From assembly GCF_900116045.1 (NCBI RefSeq), contig NZ_LT630450.1:1523501-1587500 (forward strand): a stretch of 64,000 bases of DNA, in the 5' to 3' direction. Numbering within the stretch: the first letter of the stretch is position 1; every line of letters starts with the position of its first letter. Below are positions 1 to 7,633 of this stretch, piece by piece. A program made the position numbers and the translations under genes. The notes below the pieces were generated by a model. The model did not search any database, was not told the DNA's origin, and saw only the letters and a list, made by a program, of their open reading frames with translations. The stretch comes from Desulfovibrio piger. Its GTDB lineage: Bacteria; Desulfobacterota; Desulfovibrionia; Desulfovibrionales; Desulfovibrionaceae.

Positions 1-122
1 CCGGCGGGGAACACGGGGCCCCCGGTGGCTCCGGCCAGGGCATCGGCCAGGGAGCGGGTATTGCCGGTGATGCTGGAGCACAGGATATGCGGGGGCACGG
101 GATGCGGATGGATGTCTGTCAT
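1..122 (-). CDS. Flavodoxin-like protein, N-terminal part (cut by window edge)
   Basis: Reading leftward from the ATG at 122, about 40 codons remain before the window ends. The peptide contains LCSSITGNTRSLADALAG, which matches the FMN phosphate-binding loop (S/T-x-T-G-N-T) at the start of flavodoxin-fold proteins, so a flavodoxin or flavodoxin-domain electron carrier is likely. No clear ribosome binding site precedes this ATG, so the true start could differ. It is transcribed in the same direction as the regulator and hcp, but a terminator-like hairpin lies between them. Confidence 0.6.
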   Translation of the reverse strand, partial: MTDIHPHPVPPHILCSSITGNTRSLADALAGATGGPVFPA

Positions 123-209
123 GTCTGGTATGCTGCGGGCTGCCGCCCTCGGTCAGGCCTGTGCCGCGCTGCCCCGGGCCGGGGACACGCCGCGGCGGAG
201 GCGTCATTC

Positions 210-252
210 AAAAAAGGCACGGCCGGGACCGGGCCCCTGTCCCGGGCCGTCC
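210..252 (-). terminator. Terminator after the Crp/Fnr regulator
   Basis: On the minus strand a G+C-rich imperfect stem (arms 239-252 and 216-229) is followed by six T residues (210-215). It lies about 50 bases past the regulator stop codon and separates it from the flavodoxin-like gene. Confidence 0.55.
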
Positions 253-302
253 GGGGACAGGGAAGGCAACGCCGGAGCGGGACCCCGCGCCCGGGAAGGC
301 CC

Positions 303-1007
303 CTAGTCCTGGGCCCGGCGTTCCAGCGCGGCCATGTCCAGCAGTTCCACCCGCCGCCGCTCCAGGCGGATGGCTCCTTCCCGGGCCAGCTTGTTGAGCT
401 CCCGGCTCAGGCTCTCGCGGCTCAGGCCCAGCAGGCGGGCCATGAGCTCCCGGGTACCGGGCAGTTCCAGCTGCCGGCGGCCCGCCTCCATGCGGGAGCG
501 GTGCAGCAGCCATCCGGCCACCCGCCGGGAGACCGAGATCACCCCCTGCGAGCCGGCCACCTTGTTGACGAACAGGCGCTGCCGGGCAGCCAGCACCTGC
601 AAAAGCCAGCGGGCCAGCCGGGGATTCTCGTCCAGCAGCCTGTCCATGGTGGCCCGCTCCAGCCAGAGCAGGCGCCCCGGCCCCAGGGCCACGGCCGTGG
701 CCGGCAGGGGGGCCTCGTAGAACAGGGCCCCCGGATCGGGGAAGGCCCCGCCGCGGGTCAGATGCAGCACATATTCCTTTCCCTGCGGGCCCATCTTGAC
801 CAGCTTCACCTCACCGGACAGGACAAAGGGCACATGCCGCGCCCTGTCGCCTTCACGAAAGAGCACATCGCCCGCCCGCATCACGGCAAGACGGCCCGTG
901 CCCAGCAGCAGGGCCAGCTGGGACGCGTCCAGAAGATGCCCCAGCGGGCTCTGGCCCACGGCATCCCGCAGGCTCTGGGGATCACGGTTTCCTTTGCACC
1001 GTTCCAT
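303..1007 (-). CDS. hcpR: Crp/Fnr-family transcriptional regulator, probable HcpR
   Basis: The 234-residue protein has an N-terminal cyclic-nucleotide-binding-like beta barrel (RAGDVLFREGD...VLSGEVKLVK) and a C-terminal Crp-type winged helix (TRELMARLLGLSRESLSREL). The ATG at 1007 is chosen because GGAGG sits 6 bases upstream; longer versions only add low-complexity sequence. It lies 134 bases downstream of hcp on the same strand. In Desulfovibrio, HcpR-type regulators control the hybrid cluster protein in response to nitrosative stress, and a TGTGA-N6-TCACA site stands upstream of hcp here. The HcpR assignment rests on this pairing; the fold alone supports only Crp/Fnr. Confidence 0.75.
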   Translation of the reverse strand: MERCKGNRDPQSLRDAVGQSPLGHLLDASQLALLLGTGRLAVMRAGDVLFREGDRARHVPFVLSGEVKLVKMGPQGKEYVLHLTRGGAFPDPGALFYEAPLPATAVALGPGRLLWLERATMDRLLDENPRLARWLLQVLAARQRLFVNKVAGSQGVISVSRRVAGWLLHRSRMEAGRRQLELPGTRELMARLLGLSRESLSRELNKLAREGAIRLERRRVELLDMAALERRAQD

Positions 1008-1102
1008 GCGCGACCTCCACGAAGGTTGGCCCCTGCACGGACACAGGGGCGGGAAAGGAAGGCCGGACGGGGAAAGCGGCCCCGCCGGGCCCCACAAAAC
1101 GA

Positions 1103-1130
1103 GGGGAAGGCCGCTGTCACGGCCTTCCCC
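1103..1130 (-). terminator. Hairpin terminator after hcp
   Basis: An 11-bp perfect inverted repeat (1103-1113 / 1120-1130, 6-base loop) lies 11 bases past the hcp stop. On the minus strand only a short T stretch (CGTTTTG) follows, so termination may be partial and allow readthrough into the regulator. Confidence 0.55.
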
Positions 1131-1141
1131 TGCGGAGCGTC

Positions 1142-2728
1142 TTAGCCCAGGATGGCCTTGAGGTCCTCGTCAGGCGTGGTCACGGGCATGATGTTCCACT
1201 GCTCCACCAGCACCTTGAGGATGTTGGGGGACACGAAGGCAGGCAGCGTGGGGCCGAGGCGGATGTTCTTCACGCCCAGGGCCAGCAGGGTCAGCAGGAT
1301 GCTCACGGCCTTCTGTTCGTACCACGAAAGCACCAGCGACAGCGGCAGCTCGTTGACGCCGCACTTCAGGGCATCGGCCAGGGCCAGGGCCACGCGCACG
1401 GCAGCGTAGGCGTCGTTGCACTGGCCCACGTCCAGCAGGCGCGGGATGCCGCCCAGGCTGCCCAGCTCCTTGTCGAAGAAGCGGAACTTGCCGCAGGCCA
1501 GGGTCAGGATCAGGCAGTCGGCCGGGATCTTCTCCACCAGTTCGGTGTAGTAGTTGCGGCCGGGACGGGCACCGTCGCAGCCGCCCACCAGGAAGATGTG
1601 GCGCAGTTTGCCCTGGGCCACGGCGTCCAGCACGGCGGGCGCGGCACCCAGCAGGGTCTCGCGGCCGAAGCCGGTCAGCACTTCCCTGCCGGGCACGTCT
1701 TCCGCGAAACCGGGCAGCTCCAGGGCCTTCTGGATGACGGCCGAGAAATCACGGCCCTTGCAATGGGTCAGGCCGGGCCAGGACACGTTGCCGGAGGTGA
1801 AGACCTTGTCGGCATAGCCCCTGGGGTCCTGGATGCAGTTGGTGGTGAAGAGCACCGCACCGGGGAAGTCGGGCAGCTCCTTCTGCTGGTTCTGCCAGGC
1901 CGTGCCGTAATGGCCGGCCAGATGCGGGAAGGCGTGCAGCAGCGGATAGGCATGGGCGGGCAGCATCTCGCCGTGGGTATAGACGTTGATGCCCGTGTCA
2001 CGGGTCTGCTCCAGCAGGGCCAGCAGGTCGGGCAGGTCGTGCCCGGAGATGAGGATGGCCTTGCCCTTGCGCCGGCCCAGGGATACGGGCGTGGGCACGG
2101 GCGTGCCGAACGTGCCGGTGTTGCCCGCCTCCAGCAGTTCCATGGCGCGCAGGTTGACCTTGCCGCATTCCAGCACCAGGCCCAGCCAGCCGTTGAGGTC
2201 ATGGCTCTCGGGGTCCAGTTCGGTGCCGGCGCGCAGGCCGCGATACAGGAAGGCGGCCACATCGGGATCACGCTGGCCCAGCTCGGCGGCATGGTCGGCA
2301 TAGGCGGCCACGCCCTTGAGGCCGTAGAGCAGGATCTGCATGGCGGAACGCACGTCCTCGTCGCCGGACAGGTGGTCGGTGGCCGTGTCGCGCAGGTCCA
2401 GGGCAGCCAGCGGCGTGGGCGCCGGCGCGCCGGGCACGCGGGCGGCCAGGGCGGTGGTGCGCTCCAGGCATTCTTCCTGCACGGCGCGCAGGGACACAGG
2501 ATCGAAATTCACATTGGTCAGGGTGGAGAACAGGGCCTTGAAGGCAAAATCATCGGTGGCGGTATCCACGATGCCGGCCTCACGGGCCATCAGGGCCACG
2601 GCCGCCAGTTCGCGCAGCTGCCACACCAGCTTGTCCTGCTGGATGGCCACGGCCTCGTTCTTGCCGCAGATACCAAGGCGGGTACAGCCCTTGCCTTTGG
2701 AAGTCTGTTCACACTGATTGCAAAACAT
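1142..2728 (-). CDS. hcp: Hybrid cluster protein (hydroxylamine reductase / NO-detoxifying Hcp)
   Basis: This 528-residue protein starts MFCNQCEQTSKGKGC, giving the N-terminal C-x2-C-x8-C-x5-C cluster ligands of Hcp. Later segments such as TTNCIQDP, VGGCDGARPGRNYY, LTLACGKFRFF and DVGQCNDAYAA match the regions that bind the hybrid Fe-S-O cluster. Hcp acts in the cytoplasm, reducing hydroxylamine in vitro and NO or S-nitrosothiols in vivo. An AGGAG ribosome site precedes the ATG. No hcr reductase gene is adjacent, as is usual in strict anaerobes. The upstream operator and the regulator downstream suggest HcpR control. Confidence 0.96.
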   Translation of the reverse strand: MFCNQCEQTSKGKGCTRLGICGKNEAVAIQQDKLVWQLRELAAVALMAREAGIVDTATDDFAFKALFSTLTNVNFDPVSLRAVQEECLERTTALAARVPGAPAPTPLAALDLRDTATDHLSGDEDVRSAMQILLYGLKGVAAYADHAAELGQRDPDVAAFLYRGLRAGTELDPESHDLNGWLGLVLECGKVNLRAMELLEAGNTGTFGTPVPTPVSLGRRKGKAILISGHDLPDLLALLEQTRDTGINVYTHGEMLPAHAYPLLHAFPHLAGHYGTAWQNQQKELPDFPGAVLFTTNCIQDPRGYADKVFTSGNVSWPGLTHCKGRDFSAVIQKALELPGFAEDVPGREVLTGFGRETLLGAAPAVLDAVAQGKLRHIFLVGGCDGARPGRNYYTELVEKIPADCLILTLACGKFRFFDKELGSLGGIPRLLDVGQCNDAYAAVRVALALADALKCGVNELPLSLVLSWYEQKAVSILLTLLALGVKNIRLGPTLPAFVSPNILKVLVEQWNIMPVTTPDEDLKAILG

Positions 2729-2773
2729 GGGGGACTCCTTGTCTGAGAGGATGAGGTCTGTTGACGCGACTAC

Positions 2774-2811
2774 AGCATATTTTCCCGGCCCGCACTGTGA
2801 CCATCGTCACA
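2774..2811 (-). promoter_or_regulatory. HcpR-type operator and -10 of the hcp promoter
   Basis: TGTGA-CCATCG-TCACA at 2796-2811 is a perfect Crp/Fnr-like inverted repeat. On the minus strand TATGCT (2779-2774) can serve as -10, placing the operator centre about 37-41 bases before the start point, as expected for an activator bound at the -35. Fits the published HcpR consensus from memory (WTGTGA-N6-TCACAW). Confidence 0.75.
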
Positions 2812-2864
2812 AAACAGCGGTTATTTGCCGGAGCTTCCGCAGGACGGCACGGGGCGCCCGGCCC

Positions 2865-4718
2865 CTACGGCCGCTTCCGCAGGCGCTTCCAGCCCGTGGC
2901 GGGCGCCTCATGGCCGCCCTGCAGGCTGCCGCCCAGCCCCAGCCGGTGATCCAGTTCCGCCAGCCAGGCCACGGCCGCCGTGCCGCGTTCCAGTCCCAGG
3001 GCCCGGCTGCAGGCGAGCACCTCCTCCACCCTGCCCCGCCAGAACGACAGCTGCGGTTCCAGCAGGTCGAGATCGGGGTGCCTGTCCACCAGCGTGCGCA
3101 GCCCGGCGCCCACGCCTTCCGCATCGCACAGGCGGGCCAGCTGGCGGCGGCGTTGCCAGCCCGGCCGTCCCTGCGACCAGACCAGGGCCAGATGCAGGAC
3201 GAAGCGCTCGTCCGCCGTGGCCTCCCGCCTCCGGTTGCCGGGCAGTATGCCCCGCACGGCCCCCAGGACGGCGCTGGTCCCGCTGCCCAGGGCATCCGCC
3301 ACGGCGCCGGCCCCATGACTGACGGCCCCGGCCACGGCCTGACCGGCACCGATGACCGCACCGGCGCCCGAGCTCACGGCACCGGCCACGGCATTGCCGC
3401 CCCGTGCCGCGGCCTGACCGGCAGCGGCGGCACCATCGCTCACCGCACCGATGACCGCGCTGGTCCCGCTGCTCACCATGCCCGCCACGGCCCCGGCCCC
3501 GCTGCCGACGCTCTCCATGACGGCACTGCCCCCGCGCAGGACGGCCTGTTCCGCGGTGGCGGCACAGTCGCCCACGGCATGGATGACGGCATGGGCGCCG
3601 CTGCCCACGGCATCCGCCATGACGCCGGCCCCATTGCTGACGGCTCCGGCCACGGCCTGCCCGGCACCGATGACCGCACCGGCGCCGGAGCTCACGGCAT
3701 CTGCCACGGCACTGCCGCCGCGTGCCACGCTCCGGGCGGCGTCCCGGGTCTTTTCCAGGGCGCTGCCGGTCATGGTGCCCACGGTCTCCGAGATCTTCTG
3801 CCCCACGGAGGCCGGCAGGTCCGCCAGCTGCCTGCGGAAGCCGTCCACGATGGCCCCCACGGTCTCCCGGGAGATCTCCGCCAGCATGGTGCCCGCCTCC
3901 CGGACACAGGCCTGCTGCCGGGCCTCTTCCCTGCCCAGGGCCGCGAAACGGAAGGCGCTGCGCGTGACCACCCCGGCCCGGATGGCCAGCAGACAGTTGG
4001 CCGCCCCGTCGATGACGGCGGACGTGCACTGCTGCATCATGGGCCCCATGAGCGGCACGCTGGAGGCCGCCAGGGCGGGCGTGACCGCGGGCAGCAGTTC
4101 GTTCATGCTTTCGGTGATGGTCCGGGGGATGTCCAGGGCCTCGATGGAAAAGGAGATGAAGGTGGCCGAGGAGACCGCGCTGTAGACGCTCCACAGCTCC
4201 GCCGGGGAGGGACGCTGGTTGTAGATGCCCGAAACACGCCAGACCATGCGCGCCAGCGAGATGAAGACGATGAGCGCGTCCAGACGGCCGTTCCGGGACA
4301 GGGCCGTGCCCAGGAACACCCGTTTGGCGTTGCTGCGGATCTCTTCCCCGGCGCGGGCGTCCAGCACGTCGAGGGCTTTTTCCAGAAAGTTCCCATCCGT
4401 GGCGCGGATGCCCGCGGCGCGGACATGGGGGTTCTTCTTCAGGCGGCGTTCCAGTTCCCGGGCAAAGTCCCGGCGTTCCGCCTCCGAGGGATCGTCCCGC
4501 AGCACCAGGCGGGGCTTGCGGGCGAACCAGGACAGGCCCAGCCAGAGCACGGCGACTGCCTCCAGGGCCAGCAGGGCCACGAAGGCCAGCCAGCCCCGGC
4601 CGGGGGCCAGCACTTCCACGGTCTGGAAGGCCGTCAGGTCCAGCTGGAGCAGCAGCATCAGGATGACGAGCATGAAAAGGGCCGCGGCCGCTTTCAACAA
4701 GGTCGGGAGAAACGTCAT
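2865..4718 (-). CDS. Membrane protein with DUF697/YcjF-like middle and Ala/Gly repeat region
   Basis: The 617-residue protein begins MTFLPTLLKAAAALFM and has two predicted membrane segments within the first 70 residues. The middle (about 80-330) resembles YcjF/DUF697 membrane proteins, with a charged helix, LERRLKKNPHVR, and a hydrophobic stretch LDALIVFISLARMVWRVSGIY. From about residue 330 to 490 it becomes a degenerate repeat of units like GAVSSGAGAVIGA, including a 106-residue segment that begins again. The C-terminus is a soluble segment with conserved Trp residues (FVLHLALVWSQGRPGW), resembling TerB-like domains only loosely. The start at 4718 puts the membrane segment at the N-terminus; the ribosome site is weak. 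Function not recognised. Confidence 0.7.
   Translation of the reverse strand: MTFLPTLLKAAAALFMLVILMLLLQLDLTAFQTVEVLAPGRGWLAFVALLALEAVAVLWLGLSWFARKPRLVLRDDPSEAERRDFARELERRLKKNPHVRAAGIRATDGNFLEKALDVLDARAGEEIRSNAKRVFLGTALSRNGRLDALIVFISLARMVWRVSGIYNQRPSPAELWSVYSAVSSATFISFSIEALDIPRTITESMNELLPAVTPALAASSVPLMGPMMQQCTSAVIDGAANCLLAIRAGVVTRSAFRFAALGREEARQQACVREAGTMLAEISRETVGAIVDGFRRQLADLPASVGQKISETVGTMTGSALEKTRDAARSVARGGSAVADAVSSGAGAVIGAGQAVAGAVSNGAGVMADAVGSGAHAVIHAVGDCAATAEQAVLRGGSAVMESVGSGAGAVAGMVSSGTSAVIGAVSDGAAAAGQAAARGGNAVAGAVSSGAGAVIGAGQAVAGAVSHGAGAVADALGSGTSAVLGAVRGILPGNRRREATADERFVLHLALVWSQGRPGWQRRRQLARLCDAEGVGAGLRTLVDRHPDLDLLEPQLSFWRGRVEEVLACSRALGLERGTAAVAWLAELDHRLGLGGSLQGGHEAPATGWKRLRKRP
3255..3719 (-). 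repeat. 318-bp in-frame duplication coding for Ala/Gly-rich repeats
   Basis: The coding unit starting GGSAVADAVSSGAGAVIGAG (3719 downward) begins again 318 bases (106 codons) later at 3401 as GGNAVAGAVSSGAGAVIGAG. The second copy matches for about 49 codons before diverging. Each unit itself consists of smaller degenerate Ala/Gly/Val/Ser blocks. Confidence 0.8.
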
Positions 4719-4955
4719 GTCAGTTACCTGCGCAAAGGAAGGATGGGGGACCCGCCGCGGGAGTTGCCCGCAGGCCGGGCGGCTCCGGCCCGTACGGTGG
4801 AGCCGGTCAGAGCACACCACAGGGCGCGTCAGCGGGATGTCAGGAACGGCGGAAAGGATCGGCGGAGCGACGGAAGGCCCCGGGAAAGGGGGGGAAACGT
4901 GCCCGCCCCAGAGCGCCGGGGCGGTCCGGGCCGGGGGCACGGCCCCGCGCGGGCA

Positions 4956-4979
4956 GGACGGCAGGCGAACCTGCCGTCC
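4956..4979 (-). terminator. Hairpin after the lytic transglycosylase gene
   Basis: A perfect 10-bp stem with a four-base loop (4956-4965 / 4970-4979) lies 6 bases past the stop codon at 4986. No T run follows, so it may act as an mRNA-stabilising structure instead of a full terminator. Confidence 0.45.
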
Positions 4980-4985
4980 CCCGGA

Positions 4986-6086
4986 TTACTTCAGAGCGGC
5001 GACACGGTCCGCCAGGGCCAGGATGGTGTTGGCATAGACCGTGGAGTGGTTGTAGCGCATCAGCAGGGCGTGCTGGCGCTCGCGGGAGAGGCCGGCCTTC
5101 CAGCCGTGCCGGGCAAGATAGTGGGAAAGGCTGGCCACGGCATCGGGCACGGTGAACAGGTCCACACGGCCGTCGCCGTCACCGTCCGCGCCGTAGGTGG
5201 CGATATTGGACGGCATGAACTGGCACAGGCCCACGGCGCCGTAGATGGAACCGGGCAGATGCTCCGGCGGCACCCGGTCGCGCAGCATGTGTTCCACCAG
5301 GGCCCTGGTTTCCTTGTAGGCCCAGTCCGCGCGTTTGGGCATGGTCTCGGCGATCCAGTCCATGTGCTGCGCATGGTCGCGCAGCTGCGGCAGCCAGTCG
5401 CTGATGCTTTCCGGCGTCCGGCTCACGGCCATGCTGGCCAGGGTGTAGAAGGCGTTCTCCGAGGTATCGCCCAGCACCTTGCCGAGGCGGGTCTCCACGA
5501 ACAGCAGGGCCGCCGCGATGGACGAAGGCACGCCGTAGCGCTGCTCCGCCTGCCGGAAGGCTGTGCTGTTGGCCGTGATGAACCGGCGGCACAGACGCGC
5601 GTTGGCATCCGTGACCACGCCCTTGTAATACTGGGCCAGGGGCTTGTCCGACGGCGGCGCGGGGAAGAATTTGCGATTGTACAGGGCCTTGATCTTGCGG
5701 CCCATGGGCGACTGGGTGGGCGTGGCCGGCAGGCCCGCCAGCAGGGCGTCCACCTGCGGCCCGGAGATGCCGTCGGCAGCCAGGCGGCGCGAAAGCTCCT
5801 GCCAGGCAGGGGCCACGGCCGGGGCGGACGGGCGGACGGCCCCGGGAGCGGGGGCCGCTGCGGGCGTCACCACCGTCGCCGGAGCAGCGGGGGAAGGCCC
5901 GAGGGAACGTTCTTTCAGTCCGGCATCGCCGTCACCGTTTGCGGACGGCGGCTCCAGGATCACGGTGCCGCCGGGCACCACGTCATCCGCGGGCTCCCTG
6001 CCGCCGCAGGCGGCCAGCAGCAGGCAGCACAGCGCACACAGGACACCGCACAGGGCGACGCGTCCGTGCCTGCGGGAGATGCTCAT
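4986..6086 (-). CDS. Lytic murein transglycosylase B-like lipoprotein
   Basis: The 366-residue protein has a lipoprotein signal with LAAC (Cys27) followed by a Pro/Ala-rich linker. The catalytic domain contains AALLFVETRLGK, where the Glu matches the catalytic acid of MltB/Slt35, and GAVGLCQFMPSNI, the substrate-groove motif. DGDGDGRVDLF resembles the calcium-binding EF-hand loop of Slt35. It would cleave peptidoglycan glycan strands from the inner face of the outer membrane. AGGAGG lies 7 bases before the ATG, and the start follows the upstream repressor stop by one base, so the two genes are co-transcribed. Confidence 0.88.
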   Translation of the reverse strand: MSISRRHGRVALCGVLCALCCLLLAACGGREPADDVVPGGTVILEPPSANGDGDAGLKERSLGPSPAAPATVVTPAAAPAPGAVRPSAPAVAPAWQELSRRLAADGISGPQVDALLAGLPATPTQSPMGRKIKALYNRKFFPAPPSDKPLAQYYKGVVTDANARLCRRFITANSTAFRQAEQRYGVPSSIAAALLFVETRLGKVLGDTSENAFYTLASMAVSRTPESISDWLPQLRDHAQHMDWIAETMPKRADWAYKETRALVEHMLRDRVPPEHLPGSIYGAVGLCQFMPSNIATYGADGDGDGRVDLFTVPDAVASLSHYLARHGWKAGLSRERQHALLMRYNHSTVYANTILALADRVAALK

Positions 6087-6087
6087 G

Positions 6088-6777
6088 TCATACCTCCTGG
6101 AAAGTCCAGACCACACGCCCCAGCATGCGGCGCTGCAACAGGGCGGCGTCCAGGGACGTTTCGGGATAGTCCGGGGACTGGGCCCGCAGGACATAGCCCT
6201 GCTGCGGGCCGTCCAGGAACACCTGGCGGACCACCACGCCTTCCAGCGGGGCGAACAGGGCATAGGTCCTGCCGGAGACAGGCGCCGGGTCCTCCATGTC
6301 CACCCCGATATAGGCGCCCTCGCGCAGCAGGGGCTCCATGGCCCGCCCGCGCAGACGCAGCACCTGCAGCGAGGGCCGCAGAAAGGCCTGGGGCAGGGGG
6401 ACCCTGCCGGCCACGGAAAGGGCGGGCCTGGGGGCCTCGTCCGTATAGGCACAGGCCATGTCGTAGACGTCCACCACCGTGGACCGGGTGAAGTCGCCCC
6501 CGTAGCAGGCCACGGTCTCGGCCAGGGCCTGGGGGGCCTCCTGCGGGCAATAGCCTTTTTCCGTACGCAGATAGAGGGGCCCCACCCCGTATTTGAGCCA
6601 GTCGGGGTTGAGGCCGAAACGCTCGAAGAGCTTCATGTACCAGTCGCCCGGTACAGAATCGCGGCGCTTGGCGTCCGAGATGCTGGACTGGCGTATGTTG
6701 AGCAGCTCCGCCAGTTCCACCTGGGTGCGGCAGTTGGCGGCCAGCTTGATGCGTTCATAGATTTCCGTAAAGCCCAT
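6088..6777 (-). CDS. CI/LexA-like repressor with S24 peptidase fold, catalytic residues replaced
   Basis: The 229-residue protein has an N-terminal phage-CI-type helix-turn-helix (QVELAELLNIRQSSISDAKRR, residues about 19-39) followed by WYMKLFERFGLNPDWLKYGVGP, typical of CI-like repressors. The C-terminal half has the S24 fold, but the nucleophile motif G-x-SMEP reads GRAMEP (Ala146) and the general-base Lys position reads Arg (VVVRQVF, Arg184). Self-cleavage in LexA fashion is therefore unlikely. It sits between hflC and the transglycosylase, 7 bases from hflC, so it is probably read from the same leftward operon. Isolated host-adopted regulator, not part of a visible prophage. Confidence 0.82.
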   Translation of the reverse strand: MGFTEIYERIKLAANCRTQVELAELLNIRQSSISDAKRRDSVPGDWYMKLFERFGLNPDWLKYGVGPLYLRTEKGYCPQEAPQALAETVACYGGDFTRSTVVDVYDMACAYTDEAPRPALSVAGRVPLPQAFLRPSLQVLRLRGRAMEPLLREGAYIGVDMEDPAPVSGRTYALFAPLEGVVVRQVFLDGPQQGYVLRAQSPDYPETSLDAALLQRRMLGRVVWTFQEV

Positions 6778-6784
6778 GATCCAC

Positions 6785-7633
6785 CTACTTCTGCAGATCC
6801 AGCAACGGCCTCTGGCTGTCCAGCACCAGTTTGCTGTTCTCCTTGAAGGACTTGCGCAGGGCCTCGAGCCAGCGCTGATAGGAATAGAACTCCGGCGCCT
6901 TGCTGTAGGCCGCGGCATAGACGGCGGCCGCCTGGGCATCGCCCTGGCCGTAGAGCACCTGGGCCTCGCGGTTGGCCTCGGCAAGGATGAGGGCCTTCTG
7001 GCGGTCGGCATCGGAACGGATGCGCGTGGCCTGTTCCTGACCTTCGGAACGGTACTGCTTGGCCTGGCGTTCACGCTCGGCCCGCATGCGGTCGAAGATG
7101 GAGCGCTGGTTCTCCGTGGGCAGGTCGGTGCGCTTGATGCGCACGTCCAGTACCTCCACCCCGTAGGGCTTCATGAGGTCGGAGACCTTTTCCGTCACCC
7201 GGGCCATGATGGTGGCGCGCTCCTTGGAGACCACCTCGGTCAGGGTATAGGCGCCCACCAGGGCCCGCAGCTGCGAATAGACCACGTCGTCCAGACGGGC
7301 CTGCGCGCCGGGGATGGTGCGCATGGTGCGGTAGAACTGCAGGGGATCGCTGATGCGCCAGCGGGCGTAGTTGTCCAGCACGATGGTCTTCTTGTCCACG
7401 GTGAAGGCCTCGCGCGAGCTGGCGGCATAGTCGAGCACGCGGGCGTCGAAATAGACCACCTTCTGGATGAAGGGCAGCTTGAAGTGCAGGCCGGGCCGGT
7501 AGATCTCGGGCAGGGGATCGCCCAGCTGGAGCACCAGGGCCTGCTGGGTCTGGTGCACGGTGAAGCAGCACTGGGTCACGAAAACGGCCAGCACCAGCAG
7601 CAGGACACCATAAAAAAGGGGATTTTTGGTCAT
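6785..7633 (-). CDS. hflC: HflC, membrane protease modulator (SPFH/prohibitin family)
   Basis: The 282-residue protein has one N-terminal membrane anchor (PLFYGVLLLVLAVFVTQ) followed by the SPFH/band-7 domain (QALVLQLGDPLPEIYRPGLHFKLPF, given here in overlapping parts) and a charged coiled coil (RAERERQAKQYRSEGQEQA). HflC pairs with HflK in a large inner-membrane ring around FtsH. Its ATG overlaps the hflK stop by one base (TAATG), indicating translational coupling. Length is slightly less than that of E. coli HflC. Confidence 0.92.
   Translation of the reverse strand: MTKNPLFYGVLLLVLAVFVTQCCFTVHQTQQALVLQLGDPLPEIYRPGLHFKLPFIQKVVYFDARVLDYAASSREAFTVDKKTIVLDNYARWRISDPLQFYRTMRTIPGAQARLDDVVYSQLRALVGAYTLTEVVSKERATIMARVTEKVSDLMKPYGVEVLDVRIKRTDLPTENQRSIFDRMRAERERQAKQYRSEGQEQATRIRSDADRQKALILAEANREAQVLYGQGDAQAAAVYAAAYSKAPEFYSYQRWLEALRKSFKENSKLVLDSQRPLLDLQK

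Noticed and set aside
3255..3719. CRISPR-like or satellite array
   Set aside because: The repeats are in frame, degenerate and of protein-coding character, with no uniform repeat-spacer structure.
2718..6491. A plus-strand open frame of 1257 codons
   Set aside because: Shadow of the membrane protein, the transglycosylase and the repressor on the other strand; no start signal and biased composition.
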